A stretch of 64,000 bases of DNA, from assembly GCA_038741495.1 (NCBI GenBank), contig JAVYKX010000002.1, forward strand, positions 62,001 to 126,000, read 5' to 3'. The stretch is from Thermofilum sp. (GTDB lineage: Archaea; Thermoproteota; Thermoprotei; Thermofilales; Thermofilaceae). A model generated the notes under the pieces. That model was not told the DNA's origin and searched no databases. It was given only the letters and a program-made list of their open reading frames with translations. A program made the translations under genes and the position numbers. This document shows positions 34,483 through 43,063 of this stretch, one piece after another; the first letter of the stretch is position 1, and the number at the start of each line of letters is the position of its first letter.

Positions 34483-35742
34483 TTATACACCGCTCGTAGC
34501 ATTAACCGGCAGGAGCCTTCCACTCGTGATCTCGTAAATCGCCGTCATAACCCACTGCAAGCCCTCGGGACCCCGTCTAACTTCGAAGATACCGTAGTCG
34601 CCGTAAGCCCTGTCGCCGTTCTCGTCAAGAGGGATGTAGCCGGTGACGCCGTAGTAGTGCTGAGCGACGAGCGGTAGGGTCCTAGCGATGATCTCTCCAT
34701 CGTAGGACCCTGTTAGGATAACCGAGAGAGCTATGAGCCACACCGCGTCGTAGGCGTTCATCGAGTAGACGTCCGGGTTCTCACCGTACAAGCTCCTGTA
34801 GACTCTGATGAAATTCTGCTGCAGCTGGTTACTCGCTGGAACATAGTTCGTGCTGGGGTTTCCGCCGAACTTCAATATCTCCTCTCCCACCTCCTCGATG
34901 AACTTCGAGGAGAGAGCGGACCCGTCTGTGCCGAACAGCACCACTCCGCTGAATACCGGGTTCCTGGACATTAGGCGAATAATATTCACTCCATCGTCCT
35001 CGAACGATATCATTATCACTGCTGTCGGGCTGCCGAAACCGGAGGTTATGTCCGCGAGCCTAGCGACCTCTGCGGACAGATCCTGCGCTCTGGGATCGTA
35101 TGCTACGCCTTCAGCTCTGCCGCCCAGAGATTCGAAGTTTTGCTTGAATGAGCTGAAAAGCCCCTGGCCCCACGCGTCATTCCTGTAGATAACCGCAGCC
35201 TTTCTGTACCCTAAATGCCAGATGAGCTCCGCCAGAACTCTACCCTGGAACTTGTCGGTGGGAACAAGCCTGAAGACATAGTCTCCCGGGATTGCCAGCG
35301 CTACCGACGTAGACCCCTGGCTAACCACGACTATCTTGTTAGAGTCGGCAAACTGCTTTACCGCTGAAACCTCGCTGCTGCTTAGAGGGCCTACCACTGC
35401 TCTCACCCCCTGCGCGAAGAGAACCTGTATCTTGCTCCGAGCGACTTCAGGGTCTCCGCGGGTATCCTCCACAATCAGCCTGAACCGGTACGGGGATCCC
35501 ACACGTGACGCAAAATCGTTCACATCTCGCACAGCAAGCTCTAGAGCTTGACGCTCTCTCTTGCCGAAGCTTGCCAGGTCTCCTGTGAGCGGTAGCAGCG
35601 CTCCAAGGGGAACTTCAACGGTGCCCTCGCTCTGGCGCGGTGGCGCTGCCTGCAGTAGCGCTCCGAGCATGTATCCGAGGAACAAGGCAGCTATCAGAGC
35701 AGCTATCCAGCCGGCATATCCTCTTAACGTTCTTCCGCTCAT
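34483..35742 (-). CDS. livK: Substrate-binding protein of the Liv transporter
   Basis: A 419-residue periplasmic-binding-fold protein. An N-terminal membrane anchor (about residues 11-32) holds it outside the cell. The core is VPLGALLPLTGDLASFGKRE, VRAVVGPLSSSEVSAVKQF, KAAVIYRNDAWGQGLF and SMNAYDAVWLIA, typical of Leu/Ile/Val- or amide-binding proteins. The ligand is not determined by sequence. It is the first gene of the liv operon, with a TATA box about 25 bases before its ATG. Confidence 0.9.
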   Translation of the reverse strand: MSGRTLRGYAGWIAALIAALFLGYMLGALLQAAPPRQSEGTVEVPLGALLPLTGDLASFGKRERQALELAVRDVNDFASRVGSPYRFRLIVEDTRGDPEVARSKIQVLFAQGVRAVVGPLSSSEVSAVKQFADSNKIVVVSQGSTSVALAIPGDYVFRLVPTDKFQGRVLAELIWHLGYRKAAVIYRNDAWGQGLFSSFKQNFESLGGRAEGVAYDPRAQDLSAEVARLADITSGFGSPTAVIMISFEDDGVNIIRLMSRNPVFSGVVLFGTDGSALSSKFIEEVGEEILKFGGNPSTNYVPASNQLQQNFIRVYRSLYGENPDVYSMNAYDAVWLIALSVILTGSYDGEIIARTLPLVAQHYYGVTGYIPLDENGDRAYGDYGIFEVRRGPEGLQWVMTAIYEITSGRLLPVNATSGV

Positions 35743-35761
35743 CGCGCGCCGCTTGATGCGT

Positions 35762-35771
35762 CTATTTTAAG
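35762..35771 (-). promoter_or_regulatory. TATA box of the liv operon
   Basis: Minus-strand CTTAAAATAG is centred about 25 bases before the livK ATG, implying a leaderless start to the five-gene operon. Confidence 0.5.
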
Positions 35772-35889
35772 AGTTGCGTCTCCGAAGCAACGGTTCTGTA
35801 ACCGCTCAACGAGTCACTAGTTAAAGGTTATCAGCAACGTTTAAAGTAGACTACCGCTGCCAGCGTTATACTCGATCGAGAATAACGCT

Positions 35890-35910
35890 TATTAGATTTT
35901 TCATCTAATA
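35890..35910. promoter_or_regulatory. Perfect inverted repeat over the moaA promoter
   Basis: TATTAGAT-TTTTC-ATCTAATA has two perfect 8-base arms with a 5-base spacer. The left arm contains the TATA-like CTTATTAG, and the right arm ends 9 bases before GTG 35920. This position is typical for a repressor operator of a leaderless gene. Confidence 0.55.
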
Positions 35911-35919
35911 CTCATCGCT

Positions 35920-36906
35920 GTGCTTACCGACCGGTACGGAAGGCCTTTAAGCAACCTTCGCGTGACAGTTACGCACGATTGCAACTACTCTTGCTTGTTT
36001 TGCCATAGGGAAGGGGAGCCGCTCGGGGGGACCTTCACTTTTAAGCCTGAGCACTTCCGGCTAATGGTGCAGGCAGCTTATTCGCTGGGAGTTAAGCAGG
36101 TCAAGTTGACTGGTGGTGAACCGCTGCTGCGCCGCGACATAGTCGAGATCGCTGAAGAGCTGTCTAGTCTGGGGAAGAAAGATCTTGAAGTCTCTATCAC
36201 GACTAACGGCTTTTTCCTGGTTGAGAATGCTTCAAGGCTGTCTGAGGCAGGCGTTTCTAGAGTTAACGTGAGCCTTCACTCCCTTGAGAGAAATACCTAT
36301 AAGCTCCTCACGGGGAGGGATAGCCTCTCTAAAGCGCTTGCCGGAGTTGATGCCGCTATTGATGCGGGTCTAGGAGTGAAGCTCAACTTCGTGCTGACCC
36401 GGCTCAACGCGAGAGAAGTCCCACGCCTTCTAGACTTTGCATCTTCGAAGGGGGTTAACGTGAATCTTATCGAGCTCATACCGCTAGGAGAGGGGCACTA
36501 CGGTTTTAGCGAGTTGTACATGCCGGTAGAAATGGTGCTTCCTCACCTCGAGAAGAGGTCTGTTAGCAGCGGGCGCCGCGAACTGCACAACCGCCCTGTC
36601 TACGTTCTCGACACGGGTGTAAAGGTGGAGGTTATCGCAAACTACCTGAACCCCAGCTTCTGTCTTGGCTGCAGCAGAGTGAGATTCACTCATGATGGCA
36701 AGCTGAAGGTTTGCCTTTACAGAGATAACCCTGCGATCAGCGTGAGAGACGTTCTGCTCTCCAAGCTACCCGAGGATGAAAAGCTCGAGAAACTAGAGGA
36801 AGCTTTGATAGAGGCGAACTCTCTTCGCGAACCTTACTTCAGGTTAGAGAACGGTGTCGTGAAAACCGCGGATGGACAGATCCTAGGACCGCCGCGCGAG
36901 CTTTAA
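35920..36906 (+). CDS. moaA: GTP 3',8-cyclase MoaA-like radical SAM enzyme
   Basis: It starts molybdopterin (tungstopterin) cofactor synthesis from GTP. The radical-SAM motif is C21NYSCLFC28, followed by VKLTGGEPLLRRDI and VSITTNGFFL. The second 4Fe-4S site is in SFCLGCSRVRFTHDGKLKVC near residues 246-265. The length of 328 residues fits MoaA. The start is GTG, about 28 bases after the TATA box. Tungsten/molybdenum enzymes are common in this group, but no molybdopterin enzyme lies in this window. Confidence 0.9.
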   Translation: MLTDRYGRPLSNLRVTVTHDCNYSCLFCHREGEPLGGTFTFKPEHFRLMVQAAYSLGVKQVKLTGGEPLLRRDIVEIAEELSSLGKKDLEVSITTNGFFLVENASRLSEAGVSRVNVSLHSLERNTYKLLTGRDSLSKALAGVDAAIDAGLGVKLNFVLTRLNAREVPRLLDFASSKGVNVNLIELIPLGEGHYGFSELYMPVEMVLPHLEKRSVSSGRRELHNRPVYVLDTGVKVEVIANYLNPSFCLGCSRVRFTHDGKLKVCLYRDNPAISVRDVLLSKLPEDEKLEKLEEALIEANSLREPYFRLENGVVKTADGQILGPPREL

Positions 36907-36922
36907 AATGATTAAAATAGAC

Positions 36923-37072
36923 CTAGTCCTCATGCTTTAAAACTATATGGAATGTGTTTTGCTGGCAAGTTTTACAGTATAAGTACACTTTCTTAAACTC
37001 GTAGAGATTAAAGCCTGCATTCATCGTGCGTTGAGACCCGCAAACCTCGCACTTCAAGTACCACAGCGTCAC
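36923..37072 (-). CDS. 49-residue zinc-ribbon protein
   Basis: A short frame with GTG 37072 and a GGTGA ribosome-binding sequence 8 bases before it. Residues include YLKCEVCGSQRTMNAG and YLYCKTCQQNTFHIVLKHED: two CxxC pairs 22 residues apart, forming one zinc ribbon. It resembles small ribbon proteins that bind nucleic acid or RNA polymerase. It lies convergent to moaA with a 16-base gap. The composition and spacing convince me it is real, although it is very small. Confidence 0.7.
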   Translation of the reverse strand: MTLWYLKCEVCGSQRTMNAGFNLYEFKKVYLYCKTCQQNTFHIVLKHED

Positions 37073-37183
37073 GAGAGCTCACCTTCTGGGTCAGAGGCTG
37101 CTCGCAACATCACACATCTGCGCAGAGTTACTATCATCATCCCTGTGCTGTGCATTTCAAACTACTTTTAAGTTTATGCGGTT

Positions 37184-39577
37184 TCAGGGCGCCTGGCCTG
37201 CGGAAGAGACGAGCTCCATCGTTCTCACCACACGCGCCTCTGGGAGAGCTTCTGCCAGTCTCTCAGCCTGAGTAGTTATTACGACTTGGTCGACGCCGGC
37301 GGTTTTGAAGATATTCTGCATGTAGGTGAGCTTAACTCTCTCGTCTACGTTAGGTAGTGGTTCGTCTAGCAGCATGAAACCAACATTGTGAGGTAGAAGC
37401 TTGAAGATCGACGTCAATAAGGCTAAGATAACTACTGTTTTCTGCCCATCACTCAGCCGCGCAGTAAAGGGTGTCCACTCACCGCCGACTTTCACTGCAA
37501 CTTTGAAGGTGCTTCTCAGGCCTCGAACCTCCTCGACTTCTAGCTTCACCTCCTCAATATCCGAGTAAGGGTATATCGACTTCAGGAGAAGATTCATGGT
37601 GTCGCTTATTTTCCTTACTCTCTCCTCGCGGAGGTCGGCCAGCGCCCTCAGCATAGCCTTCCGAACCGCTAAGAGATTCTTCCGGAGGTTTTCAACCCTC
37701 TTGAGATTCTCGCTTAGCTCGCGGTACTCGCGCTCAGCTTCCTCAAGCTGCTGCTTTAGCGGCATGCTCTCCAGCGCTTCGATCTTGGCTTCGATACCTC
37801 TCAACTGTTCCCTCAGATCCCTGAACTGCCTCTCCAGCTCATCATACCTGCGCTTCTGCGGAAGCAGCTGCTCGAGCTGCAGCCGCTTGTCCTCTAGTGT
37901 CTTCTCGAGGCTCTCGATCTCCCTTGCGGCGTCAAGCTTCTCGACACCTTCTCGCAGTTGAAGAAGCAGGTTGCCAGCCCTGCTCAACTGAAATTCGATG
38001 GCTTTGTACTCTTGTCTAGCTCTCTCAAGCTCTTCTCTGACTTCCTCGCACTCCTTACTCAACTTCTCCCTCAAGCTCTCGAGCTCCTCGTACCTGCTGA
38101 CAGGCTCCTCCAGCTCGATAAGCCTAGCCTTGATCTCCTGCAGCTCCGATAAGACTCTCTTCAATCGCTGGATCTTCTCCTCCTTAGATCTCAGCTCGGA
38201 CTCCTGCTCTGCAGCAGATTCCCTGATCCGCGGCTCAAGCTTCTCTACCGAGCTTTTATCGAGCTCGCTGCCACAGACAGGGCACCGGGTTTCGCCTCTA
38301 AGTCTAAGTTCCTCCACAATTCGTCTCCGCAGGATACCGGCGGCTCTGCCCTCGAGTACTAATTCCTTAAGCCTCTCGTACTCTCTCTCGAGCTTTGAAA
38401 TCTCGGAGCGCAGCTTGTCTTCGGACCCTACCTCCGAAAGAATTCTCTCACGCCGCTCGCTCAGGTCCTCAAACTCCCGAACCTGTACCTCGAGGTTCAC
38501 CAGCATCTCTTCGACTTGCTTTAACCTGAGCTCACACTCGTTTACCTCGACAGCCTTCCCGGCCTCCACCTCTCTTAGCCCTCTATCAAACTCGTCGACT
38601 ATCGCGCTGTGAGCCTCCTTTAGCGCCTCGTAGACCCGCTTCAGGTTCATGCTCGCTGGATCAACTTTCTCAAGCTTCTCCTTAACGGAGGCAGGCACAG
38701 GAAGAAGCTCAGCAGCCCTCAGGAGCCTGTGCTTTAAATCATCGGCTAGAGACGCGAGTGTGTACTCGTCGAAACCCCCCTTCCCAATCTTTTGCTTCAA
38801 CTTCTGGAGTATCTGCGAAACCTCAGCGATTGATGCCTGAAGCTTTTCAAACTCATTCTTAGCACCCTCAAGTTTTTCCAACTCAACCTTTATCGCTGAC
38901 AGCTTGCCGAGCAGCTCATCACGTTGAGATCTAAGCCTGGCGAGTTCCTTGGACGTGGACTCGTACTGCAGCTCCAGCTTGCGCAAGTTCTCTTCAGCTG
39001 CGGAAAGCAAGCCTCTCAACTTTTCCAGCTCGGACTCCACCCGCCTTACTGGAATGCTTTTCACGAGCCCTGCCACGGAGTCTAGACCCAGCAAGCGATC
39101 GAGGACCCTGCTCCTGGCTTCAGGTGTTCCGTAGGCGAGTAGAAGAAGGGTGGCGAAACTTAGGTGCACAGTCCGGTAGAACTCCTCGAAATCTAACCCC
39201 AGTAAACTCTCCACGTACTCCCTGACCGCACCGCTACCTCTAACTACCCGCCCGTCGGGCAGAACCAGTTTCGCGTACTCCTTATGCTCCCTGGAGATCT
39301 CTCGCATTATGCTGAGAACGCTATCCCCGTGCTTCAGCACTACCTCTATGCGCGCTTTATCTCTTCTCGCATTGATAAGATCGCTCTTAGCGTAAAATCT
39401 TCTCCGCAGCCCCGGCTCCATCCCGTAAAGCGCGTAGGACACCGCGGAGAGAAGGCTGCTCTTACCCGAGCCTACGGGTCCAGCTATTACAGTTAACCCC
39501 TGGTCTAGCTCGAGTGAAACTTTCTGGGCGAAGTACCTGAATCCCTCAATCTCCACCCTCTTCAGCAGCACCGGCAC
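37184..39577 (-). CDS. Arcadin-4 candidate: Rad50/SMC-like ATPase
   Basis: A 797-residue Rad50-like protein: Walker A AGPVGSGKSSLLSAVSYALY (33-40), long coiled coils (about 175-430 and 445-700), a zinc hook CPVC (C432, C435) in the middle, then signature LSDGQKTVVILALL and Walker B FMLLDEPLPNVD. It is not next to mre11. Its place after an arcadin-2/arcadin-3-type pair and crenactin matches the arcadin cluster of Pyrobaculum, where arcadin-4 is an SMC-like protein. The signature LSDGQ departs from LSGG(Q/E). It overlaps the small gene upstream by 32 bases. A Rad50 role in repair is the alternative. Confidence 0.85.
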   Translation of the reverse strand: MPVLLKRVEIEGFRYFAQKVSLELDQGLTVIAGPVGSGKSSLLSAVSYALYGMEPGLRRRFYAKSDLINARRDKARIEVVLKHGDSVLSIMREISREHKEYAKLVLPDGRVVRGSGAVREYVESLLGLDFEEFYRTVHLSFATLLLLAYGTPEARSRVLDRLLGLDSVAGLVKSIPVRRVESELEKLRGLLSAAEENLRKLELQYESTSKELARLRSQRDELLGKLSAIKVELEKLEGAKNEFEKLQASIAEVSQILQKLKQKIGKGGFDEYTLASLADDLKHRLLRAAELLPVPASVKEKLEKVDPASMNLKRVYEALKEAHSAIVDEFDRGLREVEAGKAVEVNECELRLKQVEEMLVNLEVQVREFEDLSERRERILSEVGSEDKLRSEISKLEREYERLKELVLEGRAAGILRRRIVEELRLRGETRCPVCGSELDKSSVEKLEPRIRESAAEQESELRSKEEKIQRLKRVLSELQEIKARLIELEEPVSRYEELESLREKLSKECEEVREELERARQEYKAIEFQLSRAGNLLLQLREGVEKLDAAREIESLEKTLEDKRLQLEQLLPQKRRYDELERQFRDLREQLRGIEAKIEALESMPLKQQLEEAEREYRELSENLKRVENLRKNLLAVRKAMLRALADLREERVRKISDTMNLLLKSIYPYSDIEEVKLEVEEVRGLRSTFKVAVKVGGEWTPFTARLSDGQKTVVILALLTSIFKLLPHNVGFMLLDEPLPNVDERVKLTYMQNIFKTAGVDQVVITTQAERLAEALPEARVVRTMELVSSAGQAP

Positions 39578-39758
39578 GCGGCTCTCCCTCTAGCATCGCC
39601 TCTACTAGCTGCTTAACCCCCCTACGCCCTCTGGTCACGTACGCCTGAAGGATTTCTTCCGCGAGCCTCAAAGCCTCAGGATCATCGGAGAGCTCCCTCC
39701 GGAGTACCTCTCGCAGCACTCGCTCAACGCTAACTCCCATGTATCTCTCACGATGCAT
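39546..39758 (-). CDS. Arcadin-3 candidate, small helical protein
   Basis: A 70-residue, mostly helical acidic protein (VSVERVLREVLRRELSDDPE..., then RLAEEILQAYV) between the arcadin-2 and arcadin-4 candidates. Two ATGs, at 39758 and 39740, are possible. It overlaps the SMC-like gene by 32 bases and starts 16 bases after the previous stop, so translation is probably coupled. The name rests on position and size only. Confidence 0.65.
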   Translation of the reverse strand: MHRERYMGVSVERVLREVLRRELSDDPEALRLAEEILQAYVTRGRRGVKQLVEAMLEGEPRAGAAEEGGD

Positions 39759-39774
39759 AAGATCGCCTCGGCAG

Positions 39775-40410
39775 CTACTTGCTATCCACTCCCCGCTTGC
39801 TGAAGATCATAAACCATGGATTGTTGCGCGCAAACTCGGGCAAATCATCAGGTATGCTTGAAGCGCTGGGGGGTGTGGAAACCTGAGAAGCCGATTCTCC
39901 CGCTCGCTCACTGCTGAACTGGATCCGCTGCCCTTGCGGGAGGGCAGCCGAAGCGTCAGGAACGCTACGCTGAGGGGCTTGCTCGTGTTCGCGTAGGCCG
40001 GTGGGTCTTGAGAGGCCGGCTCCCGGTGGCTCGCCCCGCCTAAGTGGAGCGGGTAGAACCTCCTCAACAGCCCCTTCGTCGCCGACTCTTAGGAGCCCAA
40101 CCTTGTGGTACCCTTCAAGAACATCGCGAAGCATAGTCATCCTCTTGCCTGCGATTCTTCTCAGGAAGTTTGATGGCACCGCGATGTATACGCGGTCGAA
40201 CGAGAGGGGACGGCATCCCGCTGATGCTTCCCACACAGCTTCGAGAACCCCGCTGGACGAAGCTGGGAGAACAATCCTGACAGCGATCGATTCGCTATTT
40301 GAGTAGCATACTAAAGTTTGGTCTTCAAGCTCCTCGACTCTGCAACCTCTGCTTTCGAGGTAGCTTTTGACCGCGGCAAGCACCCTGTACCTCGACAGTA
40401 CGCGCGCCAT
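39775..40410 (-). CDS. Arcadin-2 candidate with crenactin-binding tail
   Basis: A folded N-terminal domain (about residues 1-120), a long Pro/Ser/Gln-rich linker (about 121-185), and a C-terminal motif DLPEFARNNPWFMIFSKR. In Pyrobaculum, arcadin-2 regulates crenactin filaments through a C-terminal peptide that binds crenactin's hydrophobic groove; the layout here fits. The gene is next to crenactin and has its own TATA-like TAATTAAG about 30 bases upstream, so arcadins 2-3-4 may be a separate transcript from crenactin. Confidence 0.75.
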   Translation of the reverse strand: MARVLSRYRVLAAVKSYLESRGCRVEELEDQTLVCYSNSESIAVRIVLPASSSGVLEAVWEASAGCRPLSFDRVYIAVPSNFLRRIAGKRMTMLRDVLEGYHKVGLLRVGDEGAVEEVLPAPLRRGEPPGAGLSRPTGLREHEQAPQRSVPDASAALPQGQRIQFSSERAGESASQVSTPPSASSIPDDLPEFARNNPWFMIFSKRGVDSK

Positions 40411-40462
40411 TCTTCTGAAAATTAATCGTGTGTGTAGCTAATTAAGCATGCTGGTCGCGAAT

Positions 40463-41743
40463 TTAATAGTGGACTCCTCTCTTGTACCAGCCTTCCATCC
40501 GGCCCCAGTTCCACTCAATCGTATCAGGTACAGCCAGGCTATACACAATGCCCCCTTTCCAAACCGAGTAGAGAGGATCTGATACAAGTTTCACAGTGTA
40601 GTCCAGCCCCTTCTGCCTCAGCTGTAGGGCAACTTTCTCCGCAGAGTTCACAGCTACGTCCTCTAAACCCTGCGGGACCTTCCACGCGAAGTTACCGCCG
40701 CTGAGTATAGCCACTCTTATCTGCTGCTGAGCCTCGAAGCTTGTCCTGCCGATTGAGTATCTTATCGCGTCGATGAGCGGAAGAGTGCCCGGAAGCCTCT
40801 GGTCCCCCACCACAGTGTCTCTAGGCCTCGGCATGCCTCGCTTGTAGTAACTCTCGTAGATCTCGTGATTAGGGTCGAAGATTATCTCCCCTATGAGGAA
40901 GCGCATCCACGAGTTTGAACCCATATCTATCTCAATCGTAGTTCGCGGGACTTTGAACACCACGCGGAAACGCTCCGGCTCTTTTTTAGCCTTCTCGATA
41001 GCGAGGTCAAGGTCCCTCGGCACGAGACCCACGCTCTCCTTGAACATTCTTACGAACTTCTCCTCCCTGGCCCGGTCTTCGTAGCCGAGGTCCCGTAAAA
41101 TCTCCGCGGCGATAGCGTCGGCCTCGGCTCCTCCCCGGTTAAGCACCGTTATTGCGTCGCGCACCGGGTAAACGACGATAGGTGTAACCTGAGTGTTGCC
41201 GTGGCCAGATTCCACCACGATACACTCCGTGATCTTCTCAGCAATCGCCACGGCGAGCGGCTGGGGGATTATCGTCACTGCCTTGACGTAGCGGCCTTCC
41301 TTGTCAAGCTCCGCGTGAATGTCGAACAACCGCTCATACATGTGCCTCGGAGCTATAGCTGAGAGGGCAGCTGTAACGTAAAAGCCATCGAAGTCCTGAG
41401 CCTTCTTCATCTCCTTCAAACTCTTCTCGAAACCGTACCTCGTTATCTCCTTGATGACAGCCCAGGCCCGCTCGTTACCTCTCTCCACGAGACCATCATG
41501 CATCGGGTATATGAGAGCGCGACCCATTGTGTCCACAGCGGGCAGGTACCGGGAAACCTCCTCTCCCACAACGATGGGTTTAGAAACTCCGAAAAGCTCT
41601 AGCAGAACCTTCGACTCGAGCTCCGACGTGATAACACCTCTATTCTCTATGACGTAAGGTCTCTCCGCAACGGGACCGAACTTAAAGTGGCTTGTACCGT
41701 AATCTTCCGCGTACGCGTACTTCCTCCTATACTCGTCGATCAC
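40463..41743 (-). CDS. Crenactin, archaeal actin
   Basis: A 426-residue actin-fold ATPase that forms double-helical filaments in Thermoproteales. Phosphate loop 1 is EDYGTSHFKFGP (D14-T17), phosphate loop 2 is VVESGHGNTQVTP (about 177-189), and the adenosine motif is VAILSGGNFAW near residue 350. The ends MIDEYRRKYAYAEDYG and WNWGRMEGWYKRG match this group. The start is GTG. It heads the arcadin neighbourhood and is divergent from the 41813-42235 gene. Confidence 0.93.
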   Translation of the reverse strand: MIDEYRRKYAYAEDYGTSHFKFGPVAERPYVIENRGVITSELESKVLLELFGVSKPIVVGEEVSRYLPAVDTMGRALIYPMHDGLVERGNERAWAVIKEITRYGFEKSLKEMKKAQDFDGFYVTAALSAIAPRHMYERLFDIHAELDKEGRYVKAVTIIPQPLAVAIAEKITECIVVESGHGNTQVTPIVVYPVRDAITVLNRGGAEADAIAAEILRDLGYEDRAREEKFVRMFKESVGLVPRDLDLAIEKAKKEPERFRVVFKVPRTTIEIDMGSNSWMRFLIGEIIFDPNHEIYESYYKRGMPRPRDTVVGDQRLPGTLPLIDAIRYSIGRTSFEAQQQIRVAILSGGNFAWKVPQGLEDVAVNSAEKVALQLRQKGLDYTVKLVSDPLYSVWKGGIVYSLAVPDTIEWNWGRMEGWYKRGVHY

Positions 41744-41783
41744 CAGCGCCCCACCGCGAATGAAGCAGTAGTGGCACTAATAG

Positions 41784-41793
41784 CCTTTTATCT
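41784..41793 (+). promoter_or_regulatory. TATA box of the gene divergent from crenactin
   Basis: CCTTTTATCT is centred about 25 bases before GTG 41813, so that GTG is taken as a leaderless start. Confidence 0.5.
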
Positions 41794-41812
41794 GCAAGAT
41801 CGCAGTAGCCAT

Positions 41813-42235
41813 GTGAGAAGCGAAAGCCCGACGGGCATGCGTGCGGCGCGCGACGAGGCCCTGCTCTACGTAGAATACAAGGGATCTAAGCTAGCCGTAG
41901 CTAGGATTCGGCGAGAGGTTATCCCGTTCAACTTTGATGAATTGGTAAAGATTCGGAGCACCATCACGCGAGTGTCCAAGCGCGGCGGCTTGCTGCTGTT
42001 TCAAGTGCCAGCCAGCCTCCGCCACGAACACAGTCTCTACAGAAGCTTCCAACCGGGAGATGTGCTAGTAGCTTACCAATTGGGCTGCCTAGCCATCCTC
42101 ACAGAGCCCCTGGTGCCGGAGGGGATCGAGTTGTTCAAGGCTGGAGAGGTGGTGGAGGGTTTCGAAAACCTCTCAAGGCTGCAGCCAGGAGACACGGTTA
42201 AGCTTCGCGTTGCAACCGGTGAAGCTGTCGAATAG
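41813..42235 (+). CDS. Hypothetical protein of the crenactin neighbourhood
   Basis: A 140-residue protein I cannot name. It is rich in beta strands (LLYVEYKGSKLAVARIRREV..., then GGLLLFQVPASLRHE, and QPGDVLVAYQLGCLAI). A second half contains VVEGFENLSRLQPGDTVKLRV, resembling a beta-barrel end. No signal, metal motif or membrane helix is seen. GTG 41813 lies about 25 bases after the TATA box; ATG 41837 is the alternative. It is divergent from crenactin and just upstream of the arcadin-1 candidate, so it may belong with the cytoskeleton genes. Confidence 0.65.
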   Translation: MRSESPTGMRAARDEALLYVEYKGSKLAVARIRREVIPFNFDELVKIRSTITRVSKRGGLLLFQVPASLRHEHSLYRSFQPGDVLVAYQLGCLAILTEPLVPEGIELFKAGEVVEGFENLSRLQPGDTVKLRVATGEAVE

Positions 42236-42308
42236 CAGGCAGTAGCTTTTTCTAGGCCTCTCACCCTCTAGTCGCGTGACAGCGGAACATGCAAGCCTGA
42301 CGGAGCAG

Positions 42309-42665
42309 ATGGGGCGCGTGATCCCCCTGAAGCTGAGGGCTCTGGGTGACCTGGCCAGACTTGTCGGCAGCACGATGACTATGGGCCACCCCTCCTACTT
42401 GATTCACTTTGCAGAGCAGGGGAAGCACGTGTATGGAGTGTTCATAGTTTTCCGCGACTACTACAGGCTCTACGGCGTGCCCATGTTCTACTACGTAATA
42501 TCGGAGAAAGAGCTGCCGGGGAACTACCTGCTCTATAGATCCGATGAGAGCGGAGAGTACGTTGAGGTTTCAAAGGGTATTAAACCGGGCTACGTCGCAG
42601 TACCTATAGTGAATCTGCGAGAGAAACCTCAACTACTGGACCGGCTCGAAGTGGAAGCTGAGTAG
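42309..42665 (+). CDS. Arcadin-1 candidate
   Basis: A 118-residue soluble protein: VIPLKLRALGDLARLVGSTM, HPSYLIHFAEQGKHVYGVFI, then PMFYYVISEKELPGNYLLYR. It looks like a small alpha/beta fold with no catalytic motif. Size and place beside crenactin fit arcadin-1, but the name is inferred from neighbourhood only. GGAG lies 3 bases before ATG 42309; a GTG at 42276 has no ribosome-binding sequence. It converges with alba. Confidence 0.6.
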   Translation: MGRVIPLKLRALGDLARLVGSTMTMGHPSYLIHFAEQGKHVYGVFIVFRDYYRLYGVPMFYYVISEKELPGNYLLYRSDESGEYVEVSKGIKPGYVAVPIVNLREKPQLLDRLEVEAE

Positions 42666-42670
42666 GCGGT

Positions 42671-42952
42671 TTACTTCTTACGCTCTAAGACTATCTCTAT
42701 GGTGGAGACGTTTCTGCGCTTGTCGCCTTCGCCGACCTGCTCGCTGCCGATGCGCACGTTGGTTATGTCAACCTCGTCCTTGAGGAACCTGCTCCTCACA
42801 ATCTCAGCGACATCGACAGCTCTGGAGATGGCCCTGCCTCTCGCTTTAATCAGGACGCGCTTGGCGCCTTGGTTGAACTGTATGACTGCCGCGAGAACGT
42901 AGTTCATGGCGCTCTTGTTTCCTACTAGTACGCTGCCTTCCTGAAAGCTCAT
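42671..42952 (-). CDS. albA: Chromatin protein Alba
   Basis: The small dimeric archaeal DNA/RNA-binding protein. [34 protein letters not shown] (basic loop with the conserved GR) and the [11 protein letters not shown] end are diagnostic. ATG 42952 is preferred, with GGTGAG 5 bases upstream; a GTG at 42961 adds 3 residues. At 93 residues the size is normal. In hyperthermophiles Alba coats the genome and is regulated by acetylation or methylation. Confidence 0.95.
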   Translation of the reverse strand: MSFQEGSVLVGNKSAMNYVLAAVIQFNQGAKRVLIKARGRAISRAVDVAEIVRSRFLKDEVDITNVRIGSEQVGEGDKRRNVSTIEIVLERKK

Positions 42953-43063
42953 TTGTCTCACCGCTTAGCGCCACAACCACTGCTAGAGGTTTTTAAACTT
43001 TACCTGAGTAGCCGACCGCCCCTGCCCGAGGAAAATGGCGGAGAAGTAGACCTATTCTTCTCG

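Noticed and set aside
37998-38612. 204-codon plus-strand frame
   Set aside because: Ser/Leu-rich mirror of the coiled-coil coding region of the SMC-like gene.
37184-39577. Classical Rad50 of the Mre11-Rad50-HerA-NurA operon
   Set aside because: No mre11, herA or nurA adjacent; neighbours are crenactin and small proteins, so arcadin-4 is the better call, though not proven.
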